Part shown: in pieces, positions 38,359 through 51,600 of the stretch
Position numbering within the stretch: position 1 is the stretch's first letter
Layout: each line of letters starts with the position of its first letter
Assembly: GCA_003864495.1 (NCBI GenBank)
Contig: ML133383.1
Span: 2,315,560-2,379,559 of the forward strand
Reading direction: 5' to 3'
DNA: 64,000 nucleotides
Origin: Nemopilema nomurai
Lineage: Eukaryota; Cnidaria; Scyphozoa; Rhizostomeae; Rhizostomatidae
Notes under the pieces: generated by a model
The model's database searches: none
What the model saw: the letters and a program-made list of their open reading frames with translations, nothing else
What the model was told of the DNA's origin: nothing
Translations under genes and position numbers: made by a program

Positions 38359-40831
38359 TGGCGGCAGATAAGGTACGTGTTTGGATAATTTTTCTCATAA
38401 GGTACATGTTGAAATGTTAAACGTCTATTTGGTAAAGTTTAAACAACATTTCCTCAACAGTGGCTAGAATCTTATAAAATTAGTTTTGCAAGAAATTGCT
38501 TGTACTCGTTTGAAAGTACGAAAAACATCCTAGCATCACGATGGTATTCAGATGAGATCGTAAGAAATAATGCAGAATCCTAATGCCACTAAATATTGAA
38601 AGTTGAATTTCTTCTGCCAGAATTTTGATAAGCCCAATCTTGAAAAGTGCAATAGCAGTAAGGCATAAACTTGAACTCTTATGAAGTACATGTTTGTCAA
38701 TCGACTTCCTCCACAACTTTTGTTTTGCAAGAATTAAATTTCAATATTTTTCATGCTTGGTTTATTTACGTTTGATTTAAATTTTTGTCGCTCTTTAGGC
38801 TGTAGAAGAACAATGTCGGAAGAAGGGCGTCAAAAGGGCAACTGACGTCGAAGAGCTTTATCTAGGAAAAAGGTGGGTGCATCATCTAGAAATTTTTTTC
38901 TAACAAGCTTCTATCAATCTGGCATGTAAAATGATTATTGCCTAAAATGATCCCTGTTATTGTAAAGTAGAATTTTCTTTTCAGATTAGTTATTTCCATA
39001 TTTTATTAAAAATAATGTATTAGAGTATTTGAAAACTTCCGTTGACATATTCATATTGAACCTTTGCAGCAATATTGCAGAAGCACCAAATCTAGTAAAA
39101 TTCAAAAACTTGAAAAGGCTCTGGCTAAATGAAAACCAGGTGAGATTAAGTTTTCTGCTCATTTCAAAAGAATTATTGTTTTCTATGTTCTTACAGTTTT
39201 GTGTTTATTGCTTGTTTACTTTATATGGGTGTCTACCCCTGTCTTCACATAGTAGCAAGGAACTGCACAAGGCTATCAGATTGTGCATTTCCTCATTTCA
39301 TTGAAAGATTCAATTTAAAATTCGTAACTTTTACCATCTATCTTTTTTGCAGCTGTACAAGTTGCAAGGTTTAGAGTGTAACTATCATTTGACAGAGCTG
39401 TACTTGGAAAACAACATGCTTACTGACATCAATGGGGCAATCCAACAGCTCACTTGCTTGAAAGTCTTGTTGCTTCATGGAAATCAACTTCAGGTTTTAA
39501 CAGATGTGGTTCATGAACTAAGATACATGCAAGGTCTCAAGACTCTCAGTAAGTACATGCAGGCTGAGTTGCTTCAAAAAGCTTTTAAATAAAACTTAGG
39601 AGTGTGTAGGTGTTTAGGAAAAATTCAGGAAAACAATAATTTGTGTTTATGCCTTTCAAATTGTCAATATGAGAACATTTAAATCTCTTGTAAATGTTTG
39701 CTTTGCAAAGTCGATAAGTACAACTTTCCTGTTGAAAGTTCTAGACTATCCATTTATTTCTATATCATGTGGGATTGATTATCTTTGGACTATCTCATGA
39801 AACCTTATTTGTTTAAATGTAGACCTATTTGGAAATCCACTTGCACAAGAATATGGTTACAGGATATATACCATTTTTAGCATTCCATCACTTGAGCTTC
39901 TTGATAGAAAAGGTAAGGTAATGCGCTCTGTGCTTCCTGGGTATACAAATATCAGAATATTGAATTGTTGAAAGTCTTCATTTTGGTATATGTAACTGTG
40001 TTTACTACAATAATTATTGATAAGATATGATGAATGATGGATTAAAAATCACCTCGATAACAAATTTCATGCTAAAACTTTTTGGTTGATTGTTCTATAA
40101 AAGTTTCATACATGCCATGACATCATCTGAAGTGACATTGTATGCAATGACATTATTCTAAATGGTATTTCACTGACATTGTACACACCAAAATGACATT
40201 CACTCAATAGGGGGGTGTTTCTAGTGTTGTTGTATCCTTTTCGTAAAGCAAAGGCAAACATGGAGTGAACATTGAACTTTCTTCTTACAGCCATCACAAG
40301 AGAGGAGAGACAAAGCTCTTTGAAGAAATATGATGCAGAGCGGCAACGCCTGAAAGACTCAGTGGCCTTTTGGAGGAGAGCTGATGACGAAAGCACAGCC
40401 AACCAATCGCGATACTCCACATCATCTTGCCTGCGAACGAAGATGCATCAAATATGTAAGTCATTACCTTGCTAGTGACAAGTTGATGACATTGCTGGAG
40501 GCTTGAGAGTTTTGAACTAAATAACCACCTTTGTTATGTGCATTTTAAAAAGAATGGTTTTTAAAGATGAAGCCAATTGAGTTTCCTCAATTGAACTGAC
40601 TTTCTCACTTTTCAAACAATATTAGCTTTCACCCAAGTAACAATTTGACACGTCTTCCTCAAAAGAGATATTTGACGTTTATACATAGTTTCTATAACCT
40701 TTAAGTCATATGCCCTCCTGGTAGGTAAGTTTCCTGTAAGGAGCTTTATAATACCTTGTTTTTTATCTTTTTCAGATATTCCGAAGCATGTGAAATACGA
40801 GGAAGAGCTTGCGACTGCTACATCAGGGTAA
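38359..40831 (+). CDS. LRRC72: Leucine-rich repeat protein, LRRC72-like
   Basis: Seven in-phase exons: 38359-38373, 38799-38872, 39070-39139, 39353-39548, 39823-39912, 40291-40455 and 40776-40831, giving 221 aa (human LRRC72 about 287). ATG is in 'aaaATGGCGG', and the first exon codes only five residues. Leucine-rich repeats run from about residue 24 to 120: VEELYLGKSNIAEAPNL, LKRLWLNENQL, LTELYLENNMLTDINGA, LKVLLLHGNQLQVLTD and LKTLNLFGNPLAQEYGYR. An LRR-cap segment (IPSLELLDRKAITREER) follows, then a charged helix (KKYDAERQRLKDSVAFWRR) and a short tail. The NLFGNPL...YR...IPSLELLDR pattern is shared with LRR proteins of ciliated cells; LRRC72 is the best match I know. Other SDS22-like LRR proteins cannot be excluded. 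Confidence 0.85.
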
Positions 40832-41270
40832 ACATAAAGTATATCTCTGCCAGATTTTGATGAATCGAAGAAATACGTATTTGATGAGCTATCTGTGGTT
40901 GCTTAAACACTTGAGAGGTCACTTGATCCCACCCATATTACCTGCTGCTTTCTTGGCAATAGTGCTCGAAGGCAAGGACACTGTTTTCAAGTTTTTGGAG
41001 CTTCACCAAAAATCACTTGCCTTAATAATGTCTTGTGCATAGACCTGCATAAGGAAGTTTATAGACCAGGAATAAACAAGTCAATATGACACAAAGATTT
41101 TGCCAACCGCAGTATTTCTTGCGACGTGTTTTTTATTATCCGCTTTGCTAACTCTGCTGTTAGTTCTTAGAGCTTCTTATATCTGAACACTTTTTGCTGC
41201 TCGAAATAAAAGCCATTTTTGCACCATAACGAGTTTAATCCGCTATCTCATTTTCTGGTCATCGTATTTC
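40832..41270. other. 3' region of the LRRC72-like gene with polyadenylation signals
   Basis: AATAAA occurs on the plus strand at 41071-41076 and 41205-41210, 240 and 374 bp after the stop codon; the latter is followed by a T-rich stretch. Nothing else is seen. Confidence 0.5.
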
Positions 41271-41678
41271 TTATTTATAACTTACTTCAGCTTCGCATTC
41301 GCTAGCATTTTTATCTTGTTTACATCCAAGGATTGAACAACAGCAGATCATAGAGAACACAGGGGCCACTGAAAACAAGAAGAGCAACAGAGCTATAATG
41401 CAGCTCAATAGATTCGGATGGATCGATGTCCTGGAAGCGAGAAACAAATCGAAAGAAGCCACACCCGAACCTTGTATATACACAACCAAGTTCAGATGAC
41501 GTCAGAGTAGTAGCCAATTTATCGGAACTGCATAGTAGCATTCTAGCCGTCTGGTAAAGAATAAAAGCTTAGAACATGTTAGCATATTCAATCAATTGGC
41601 TAAAGAGTTCCACTTTAAAGAATGTGAATGAGGCATTTTCTTTCATTAAAACTATTACCTTCTTAATTTCATTGGCAT
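41271..41678 (-). CDS. Possible two-exon gene for a 59-aa membrane or secreted Cys-containing protein
   Basis: Exon 1 is 41678-41659 (ATGCCAATG..., donor AGAAG|GTAATA). Exon 2 is 41430-41271 behind acceptor tttctcgcttccag, ending TAA. Phase is kept across the junction. The protein starts MPMKLRR, then has a hydrophobic stretch (LLSCIIALLLFLFSVAPVFS) that could be a signal peptide or a membrane anchor, followed by MICCCSILGCKQDKNASECE, with five Cys and one possible glycosylation site (NAS). Exon 2 alone has a strong acceptor and a donor-like GAA|GTAAGT near its end, so it could be a middle exon of a different transcript. I do not recognise the family. It lies tail-to-tail with the LRRC72-like gene. 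Confidence 0.3.
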
Positions 41679-42681
41679 GTGGACATGTCTTTGATACAAA
41701 TTTTGCGTTTTTCTAACTCTATTTTAGACCAAATTTTTATTTTATTAGCCTACATTTTTGTAAATAATTTTTATTAAAAAAGTCAACGAACGTTAATTAA
41801 TTTAACTTCCTTAAAGCTTTCCCTGTTTTAATAATATCCTTTCAAAATTAAAATTTGACAAAAACGTTTTGGTATTTTGTGCGTCAAAGAAAGTTGCTGA
41901 TTACTATTCTGGTTTATCACACCTTTCTCTGGAAAAGTAAAAAGTCTTTCTCGAGCAAATTTATCTACAGCAATAGAAAGCTCTTAGCGTAAATTTTGAA
42001 TACAGAAAGGAAGAAAATAATGGATCATACCAAAAATGACTAAGGTGGGGTTAGAAGTAAATTTTCCCTAGCCATTTGGAAGCGTGTACGAAAGATTGTT
42101 AAAACCACGTGACAAAACAATCTATCATACGACGCATTAGGAATGAACATTTCAAAGATAATTGGAAAGAAGAAAGAACAATGCAAAAATAAAGCCGTTA
42201 ATTACCTGATCAGCAATCAGTTTCATATTTTACATTTAGATTAAGATCAAGATATCTTCCGTTGTATGTAAAAAGCTAATGCTCCCCAAAATATAAAAAA
42301 GTGCACTAAAACAAAGGCTATTACCTTGTGTTTTGCAGCCAAATTAGAATAACGTCAAGATTGCTTTTGCACACAAACATAATTTGGTTTGTCAAATTAA
42401 TAGGTAGGCACGTTTCACACCAATAACAGCTTCCATAAAGAAAATGCTTTTGGGGCTATGCCAAGCTCGAAAAACTGTGAAAAAGGGAGCTTGATAATAG
42501 GTGTATAACGAGGACATCCCATGCTTGGAAATAATATGTTAGCTATACAAAAAAGAGATTATTGCTAAGAAGAAAAAGTTGGGGAAGCTTGCCTTAGAAG
42601 CTTCTTCGAAAATTAGCATATATAGCTCGTGTTTACGTCTTACAATAAGCATAAATTACAATACAAAGTAAACTAAAAGAA
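41679..42681. other. Non-coding spacer
   Basis: AT-rich sequence between the possible small gene and the stop of the nephrocystin-3-like gene; it should include the 3' UTR of the latter. No repeats or coding exons were recognised. Confidence 0.5.
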
Positions 42682-45600
42682 CTAATCACTGCTATCGCCA
42701 CCAGAGTCACCGCCACCACCGCCAGAGCCACCACCTCCACCAGAATCACCGCTACCACCCGAATTACTGCCTCCGCCCGAATCACCGCCTCCACCGCCAG
42801 AGACACCACCACTGACGCTACCCCTGCTACCAGCTCGCGGCGCATCTGAATTGGCAACGCCCTGTCCGCCAGAACTGGGTCTCGGAGCAGACGCCACACT
42901 CCCACCTCTGCTACCTTGACCTGCCGACTCTAACGACGGCTCCTCGGCCTTTGCCGCTGGTGCCGATTCGCCGTCGGCCACTTTTTCACTAGCTGCGGTC
43001 TCGAGTTCCTGCGTCACTGCTGCAAACTTCTCGCTGGCTAGTAGCTCGGTGAGTTGCTCTGTCTTCGGATGATCATCTCCCAGCAGCTACAACAACAGCA
43101 ACAGTAAACTGAATTCGATAACGATTAAGCATGTTCCGCGGAAACATTCTGAAGAGGTTTCTGTATACAAGTTTTTGTATAGAAACTAGTTCGAGCAAAT
43201 TTGCGAACAAAGCAGGTTCATCTGATAAAACGAGATTTTAAATTGGTGGTAAATTCTTAAATTCAGTCGCTAATGAGTTTCTATTTTCTGCATCCATGAT
43301 CATTGAATAATGAAGGATAGCTGATTGAAAAAATTACTTTGATCTAGACAATTCATTTTCTTTAATCCACAATTAGCAAACTTTAGTTCTTCGACAACAT
43401 TCACGGTGATCGTGATAATCATTAATAATGTTAAGCAATTGATTGACTGATTGCTAAAAACGATTGATGATGATTAGAGTTACAGTAATATTGATTAATC
43501 AACTGACAAATGGATGATTCTGTTTTGTTGTGGACAACAGTAAATGATCATGATTTTGGCATGGCAGCTGAAAGCGTTTATTGATTAACTTATTGATTGG
43601 TTGATAACTGACAACGTTTCCACTAAAGGTAGCTGATGAACATCAAGTTGAATGTGAAAAGAAAATTACAGCCACCATTTGCTGTCTTAATTGGCAAAGA
43701 AATTGAACTTACCATATCAAAAATCTTCAAACTTCTTTTATAATAAACACAGGCGTTCTTCAGATCTTTATCATTCTCTTCGTACATTATTGCCACTTTC
43801 TTGCAAAGTTCGCCAGACAGGATGTGGTCTTCACCATAAATTTGAAGACACATATCACAGGCTGCGAGGGTAAACTAGAAGACAGAAGGGAAATTTTCAT
43901 TAAACTCAATTAAGCAAAATTTGTTAAGAGGCATAGGAAAAAAAACTGTGATGCAGAGGGCCTGAAAAATAGAATTTCCCCATTAAAGGCAACCAAAGCA
44001 CACAAAAACTAAATAAGCATTTATTTTGACACCTAAAAGTTTCATTTTAACTTCCCTAAACGCTTTTAAAGAGGCTGAAGATGTAATTTCCTAAGCCTGG
44101 TAAACTCTTTGCTTTGTTTCTACCTAGCAAATAATGATGAAACAAATACTGAAATTAAGTTTCAAGATAAACGATAGCTCCAGTTTGACTAGCTTCAGTG
44201 AGACTTTTGATGATCAATGAATGCATGAACGCACTTTTTCCTCTGCATCGTTGTCACTGTTCCGGTAAATCCCTCCTTTGGCCATGAGTGCTTCTGCCTT
44301 GTGCCCTTTGTCGTCCATCTTTTGAAATAAAAAGTCAATTTGAAGTGTGTTTTGAGCAAAAATCAGAACATCTGGCAGTATCTTTTGACATTAAGTCTCA
44401 GATATTAATAGATTTACACAGCATTTGTGAGTTTGAAAGAATCTATGAAAGCAAACAAGAAAAAAAAGAATTTGTTGGTGAGGATAAAACATGCTAAATG
44501 AACCTTATACACTGTGAGATCGATGGTCTTTTGAAAAGTCTTTACTTACTTCTAAAAATTATGTGAAAAATCTCCTGGTACAAATGACTAGAAGACATGT
44601 TTTTTTGCTGTAGGAGAAGAAAATGTCACCTGCTCAAAAATCGATATTGCCTCATCGACTGCCTTTTCAGCTTCTTTGCGGATGGTGTCCTTGCCAACAA
44701 ACTCAAGATCAGCAACTTTCGCCAAATGGTTCGTCATTGTAATGTATGTTTCACCAAGCTTTATCTACCAAATCAAATACATTGCATCATATTGCATAGA
44801 AGGCATTGTAAGTGAAACTTGAACAAAAACTTGAAAACACTGAGTACACGAAAGTGAGAATTTTTTATTGAAGAGTTATTCAACAGGCGACAATTTGACA
44901 GCCAGAATTGAACAAATATGAATGAAAAGACAATTATTTTACACAATTACAACATGTAAAATCTCATTAAATCTTTATAAACTCATCTGGTATTAGTATT
45001 ATACATAAGCAAGTCAAAATTTATCAATAAAAGTTGCACCATCGAATGAAGACTAATCATGAAACTTTGGCACAATGCGTCCTAAAGGAAACGAGAATAA
45101 AAAAACACCACTGGATTCTATTTGGTAGCATACCTTGTGTTCGTCGCCGGCACATTTCTTTCGCAGTTCGATTGACCTTTCGCAGTAGTCTACAACCTCC
45201 TTCTCCATTGGCAAGAGGTTTGAGTCTCCTTTTGTGCTTCGAATTATCTAAACGAAAAGCAATAATTGTATGGTCGAAAAAACAAAGATAATTCAGAAGG
45301 GCCTTGCTCTTGACAAACCTATAAATATCAAACCTTAAAATTGCTAGAATAGGAGCTAAAGCAGTGGCTAGTGGATTGCAAAAACAAAGACTACCAGTAG
45401 TAATAAAAACTCTACCAAAAATCTTTATGCTAGAAATAGAACTTATGTTTTTAAATTGTGTTAAATAGCTGTCTGTTTATCAAAATTTTCGTTCTCAGTT
45501 TTCTAAATCGTTGCGATTGAAATTAGACAAAAACCAACAAGGGACTATCTATATATACTAGAGTATCTATATTCAGAAACTGGAGTATTCAACATTGATG

Positions 45601-48600
45601 AAGAAGAAAGCGAACTCAAGAATTATTCAATGAGGATGCTTTTAGGTGGCATTAAAGAGGTCTCTTACCTCACCCTTACAGCATGCAAGCAGCTGGTATA
45701 CATCTGCCATTTGATCTGGCCTGCTTCCAAGTTTACTTTCCTCCAATGTAGCAAGCTTCCTCAGCAAATCAATGCCAACATTGTATTGTCCCACTTGAAT
45801 GCTGTTGGCAGGTGGAAGATACTGAGATTATTCTTTAGAATAGCAAGGAACAGTTGAACGTTAATTTTCACAAACTTACTACACCTACTTGTCCGACTCT
45901 CCTCAGAGTAGGAAAGCGTCGGAAACTGACAAAAAACTGACAAAACTAAGAGTCAGCTAATGATCGAAAAACATCACCAATCTGCGTCCACTTCGCACCA
46001 TAATTGAGAAACGCCCAAGTCAATGTCACTCTGCCTACATAGAATGGGAATTTACATTGCTATGAAGGCAGACCCTAAAACTTCTAGATGAATGCACTCT
46101 TAGATTATTCTAAGTAAAATGGTAAAGAAACAGGCACATTATACAATAATGCTAACGTAAATTCAACAAGGAGACAATCTATAACAAGCAACTTTCGTAG
46201 ATGTCAATACTTACTCGAAGTTGACAACCTTCTCGATCAAATTAGAGTATTCCACATCGGCCTTTTTCCCTTCCATCTTTTGCAATTCGTCCTTGTATCT
46301 TTCACCGGCTGCATCATATCCGCCGGCCTATGGAATTGAAACAAATCAATGTTGCCTTTTCAAAGCACTGTATATGTTGATAATTTGATTTTTGAAATCC
46401 TAAATGGCGTGATAGCAGAGTTCTAAAAGATTATACCTGTAGTAGAAAATAATCCAGAACCAATCTCTTAATTTTTTTCAGACCAATTTATCTTAGGGTT
46501 GATAGCAAAATTGCTATTGTTAAATGAACCAGTAGGTTTTAAAATAAAAGTCAGAAATTTGAAAATTCATCCTACTATAAATGCGGACCCTTCCTGACAA
46601 CCCCTTCAAGGCATTGATTCTACTTTTCTTGAGAAAAACGCTTGAAACCATACCTTTTGCCAGTAGTGTATTAGATCGCTGCTGACGTCAAAGGAGAATA
46701 GACGATCGAATATTTCCCAGTCTGCCAAGCAATCAGCCAGGCCATTGACATCATCCAGCTGCTCCAAATGATACGGAAGTTCCTAGAATTGCAAAGCAAA
46801 TTCCAAGAATTTATAAAGTGAATAAAAGACAGTGATTGAACTTGAATAGGACTTGCAAAAAACATGTTATGTCTAACTGGATCGCAGTTATGAATCACAA
46901 AAGCGATTAACGATCACTCAATCGACATTTAGTTAAAACCTATCAGAGAAGCAATAATGCTCACCTCTGCTTTTCGATCAAGATCATCTTCATTTTTAAA
47001 ATGAACTGCAAGAAGAGTGTGCCAAGATTTCTTTCTGCTTTTGATTTCATCAGGGCTTCCGGCTAGAAACCTAAAATAATGTTCAAAGAGATGGAGGCCT
47101 CACTTACTGGGTATCTAACCTGCATTGTACCAAAAAAGACTGCAATAAAGAAAATGCATTAGAAAATAAACTCGCAGACTAGAACTAAACTATTAAGAGC
47201 TTAAGTGGAAGATTCTTACCTGTTGCAAGATTAATAATCCATCTGTAGCAATTTATCATTTTGGATTGATCACAAAAGTAATAATAATAACAAGAACAAT
47301 AATAGCAATAATAATGATAATAATAATAATAATAATATAATTATTTACACAGGGTTGCCTTTTCAGCAACAAAGTGCAGTTATCAATAAGGGCCTTGTTT
47401 TGAACATATACAATATTAGAAAAACCTAAACTTTAAAAAGGAGTTACTTACCATCAGAATCTTGAAATTAAAGCTTTAAAATCATTCACTACTTTACAAT
47501 TTCTCTCACGATAAAAAATGTTCTCTCAGAACGATCACAAACGATTCTGAACTGAAAGCTGTCTAACGGTGATAATAATAGAAATTGTTGTTACAAGGTG
47601 GAGACATTACAAGAATAGTTAAATAAAGTAGTTCCTTTATACTTTCAAATCAAGCATTAAACCTAATTTTTGATTCATATAGACACATATCAAAACATGT
47701 ATACTCAAAGAACACGATCAGAAATGGAAAAATATTAAATGGAACAAATACAAATGTTCTTTGGAAACAGTGAAAATCCTTGTGAGTTACAGTGAGAATC
47801 AAACTTACTTTTTTTCGAAAGTGTCAGAGAAAGATTTATGGGAAAAATCGAGTCTTCCATCACCAAACGCCGCATTGGTCTTCAGGTAAAGTTGCACTCG
47901 ATCATACACAACCGCCCAGCGGCGATAAGGCAAGACTTCAAACTCAAAGCTGGTATCTGTAAAAATGAAGCATAATGGAAAGCCATTTTATTTACTAAGT
48001 AGGTTAAAGAAAATCATTCTAAACCTTTCTACAATAAATCCGAAAGAAATTTTTCAAACAGGGGAAGAATAGCAAATTTATTTTATCGTGATCGTCTTAT
48101 TCGAAGCACTTCCGGCAATTGCACTTACATTAGCGAATACCAACATAATTTATCTAAGAGAAAACAGATACAATACTGCAATCGGATACATGTTTGATAA
48201 ATAGACCGTACCCTATAGCGAAATTCATTGAAAGTCATTATGACTTCTTGCAAAGCTAGCACAGAGATTAATTATTTGATTTCGAGTATATTTGTACATT
48301 AATTATGAGCACTGAAAGGGGAACAATGTACCGCACCTTGACTCTTCTCGTACGTACAAAGCAGTGTACGGAGCTCTCTTTCAAGCAAGCCTCGTCTTGA
48401 TGTGTATATGAGGAACAGCGTGGCCATAACGAGTCGGTGTTCCGACCCAGAATCGAGGCCACCAATCAACAGCCCCTGTAAGCTGTGGGCGTAAAATACG
48501 ATTGCAAGTAAAGGGAGATCATTAGGAGAAAACTGATCAAGAGCTATGCTAGATTAGGTGGATTGATTTCAGAGTGATCACAACGAGTGATCAGTTGATT

Positions 48601-51600
48601 AGTTGGTTAAACACTTAATCACATACATGCTTATCAATGTTGGTTAATCATTTATCACATACATACTAATGAAAGTTGATTGGACGATAGAATAAGAAGG
48701 ATTAAACAGAGTTCACAATTAGGCAAATATTATTTACTCATATACTAGTTACGCTAAAATAACAAAAGAATAGAAACACGAAGGCTTACCCATTTAGATC
48801 TGGAGGTAGGGCCTTCAAATCGGACATTGATGTTGTGCTGTAATTTGTAATGATATACTGACAAGCAAGGCAAAGCCAAAGTAGATTTTCTGCGCCGGAC
48901 AAATTCAAGAAGAATTGGCAGTCCTCGTCGTCTAATTTGATGCTGTACTTCAACAACTGGGACTTGAATATATCCTGATAGGCAAAGCAAAGCATTTAGC
49001 ACTCATTGATCAACCACGAGTGCCTTGTAACAACAAGTCATTCTGTCGAGGGTAATGGTTTAGAAGAAAGTGAAAAAATATCAGTAAACAGGTAATCGCG
49101 CTCTTTCAAGTTAACATTCTTAAGCTTGCTACTTCAAAGTTAAGAGACTATGGCGTATCAAAATCAAAGACATACTTAATTCACAGTTATTGGAAGATTG
49201 TATTTCTTTGTGAAGTTTTAGTACACGAAGCTTCAATGTATCTTGTTTCAAGGAAATTATATCTTTGGCAAAACCATAATAACTATTTTATGTCGCATTT
49301 AAAAATTTAATACTCCAGCTCGTGTAGTTTAAGACAGAACATGTAAGGTCAATTTTTATAAATTAATTAAAATAAAAGGCTCAGAATTGCATTAAGATAT
49401 AATCAGATGGTTAATAAGGATAAATACAAAAGACAGATAAAAACAAGAACTACGCCTTGATGGAATACTCACCATTCTCACACTATATTCTAAGGAGCTC
49501 ATTTCGACTATGGTACTTTGGATCAAACACTTTTGGATGATCTTGTGGCTAAGTGTTCCAGTTGTTGTTGACAGTATAACACGCACGTTTCTGGCAAGAG
49601 TTGGGGGAAGCCATCGACGGACAAGCTTCTGTTGGTCTTCATCAATCTGGTTAAGAGAAAACGAAAGCAAATTAGTGTTTTGAACATTGACATGTTTAAT
49701 ACTATCGTTAATTGTTAGTGCTTTAAGCGACGGGATGATACCAGAACAAAATGATATTGTGTTTCGCCACATCATACTCAGTTGTCGTTGCAACATTAGA
49801 GAAATTGGAACAAATCTGCTAGAAAAGGAGCAGAGCCTAAAAGTTGTGGCTTACAGTCATATACCCATCTCTAGCACGTATGCTTCTAGATAAAAACCTA
49901 TATGAGATACAAATATTGTCATCATAGCGATAGGTTATGATGTATAAATAATTCTATTTCTAAATGAAGACTCAAGTACAAATATACAAAAATCTGGAGC
50001 TCGATTGTCCAACTTTTAAAAATTATACGTTTAGTAGAACAACGTTTTGACTTCGAATCTGTCTTCGAACAATTCTATTAGCTAGAGCCCCATCGTTTTG
50101 GAAGCAGCAACAGTAATCACATCATTTTGTGAAAGAATTCTTATTACTGAAGAAATATAAGAAGCTGAAGATTTATCTGGGATGAACGTAAGAGCCTAAA
50201 GAAGCTCGAGTGAGAGAGAGCATTTTGGATCAGCTGGGCATAGAAAGCTAGGTATAAGAGTATTTGGTAAGTCAAGATGTATATTAAAACATCGTGGTGA
50301 TATATACGAAAAGGGCTAAAGGAGGTGGAAGCAGAAACTTCTATCGTTAGATATTCTGTATTCTTGTACAGAGCGATCGAAACCATACGGAGGCCTAAAC
50401 AGTGGAGAGTACTTGGTACGTCACAAGCCTGTGCACTTGGGCTGAACATAAAAACGCAAATAGTCGACAGTTTCAGAAGGCGTTTCAACTTTTACGTAAA
50501 ACATAATCACGCATTGGTACCAAACAGTAAACAATTTCCTAAAGCATACTAGAAGCGCAATCTGCTAGGTCCCTTACCAAGTCGATTGCGTCAATGTAAA
50601 CAATGATTGGCGTTGATCCATAGGCAAGGACATTCCTTACTCTCTGTGTCATCATGTCCAAATCGTCAAAAACTTCAGGCTACAAATAATCAAAACAAAC
50701 AAAGTCACAAACTTTGTTGCGATAAGAATTACCAGCTTTTGCTTTGAGATCACAAGGCCTAGCCTTTATAAGACTAACTTTGGTTGGGGTTCAGCTGATA
50801 ATACACTTCTTTGGACAATACAGTTAAAACGCTTGTCAACAAGACAATATCTTTTCTTTACATATATTGAAAAAGTTATAGAAGATACATCATTATTGAT
50901 TTTCGGAAGAATGGGAAAGATTCTAGCACAACTACGTGTTTCTTCAGCTGATATCAGATGAGCCTTTAGGAAACAATGACATGGCATATTAGATCTTGTT
51001 AATCAATAGGCTTTAACGAACTTAAACCCCACGAATCTAGCCAGCGCCCTGGAATTTATGTATTGATGTTTGTATGTGTGTATATATGTGTGTATGTGTA
51101 AATATCTTGAATGTAAATAACAGGACTAAGAAAAGGTTGTTTTTAGCCTGGTTTACAAATAAAAGGTGAAAAAATATCTTGAAGTAAAAAAGGAATAAGA
51201 GAATGCAGAAAAATGGACAGAAAGGTATTAAAATTCTGAATTAGACTGCAATGAAATTAGAAAAATCAAATAATAATGACAATTTGTAATGGTCTAATGA
51301 AAGAAACCTTAAGTTGGCCGGTCTCCTTGAGAAGTCTCTCCAAAAATGAAACCAGGTCTGTTGATCCGGGTGCTGAGCCAACGAAATGCAACAAAACCTT
51401 CCATTGCATGCCTTCCCTAAACATAATAACCATCATAATCAGAGAGACCAAAGAATAGTTTGCAAGGTCCTACTTCGGTCTGTTTGTTAGCCAAGGCCAA
51501 CTTGATCTGAGTTCAACTTTGGCTTTAAATTTGAAATTATTTCAAGTCTATGACGTCCAAGGAAAACATTCTATCCTGTCTCGATAAGAGTATCCACCAC

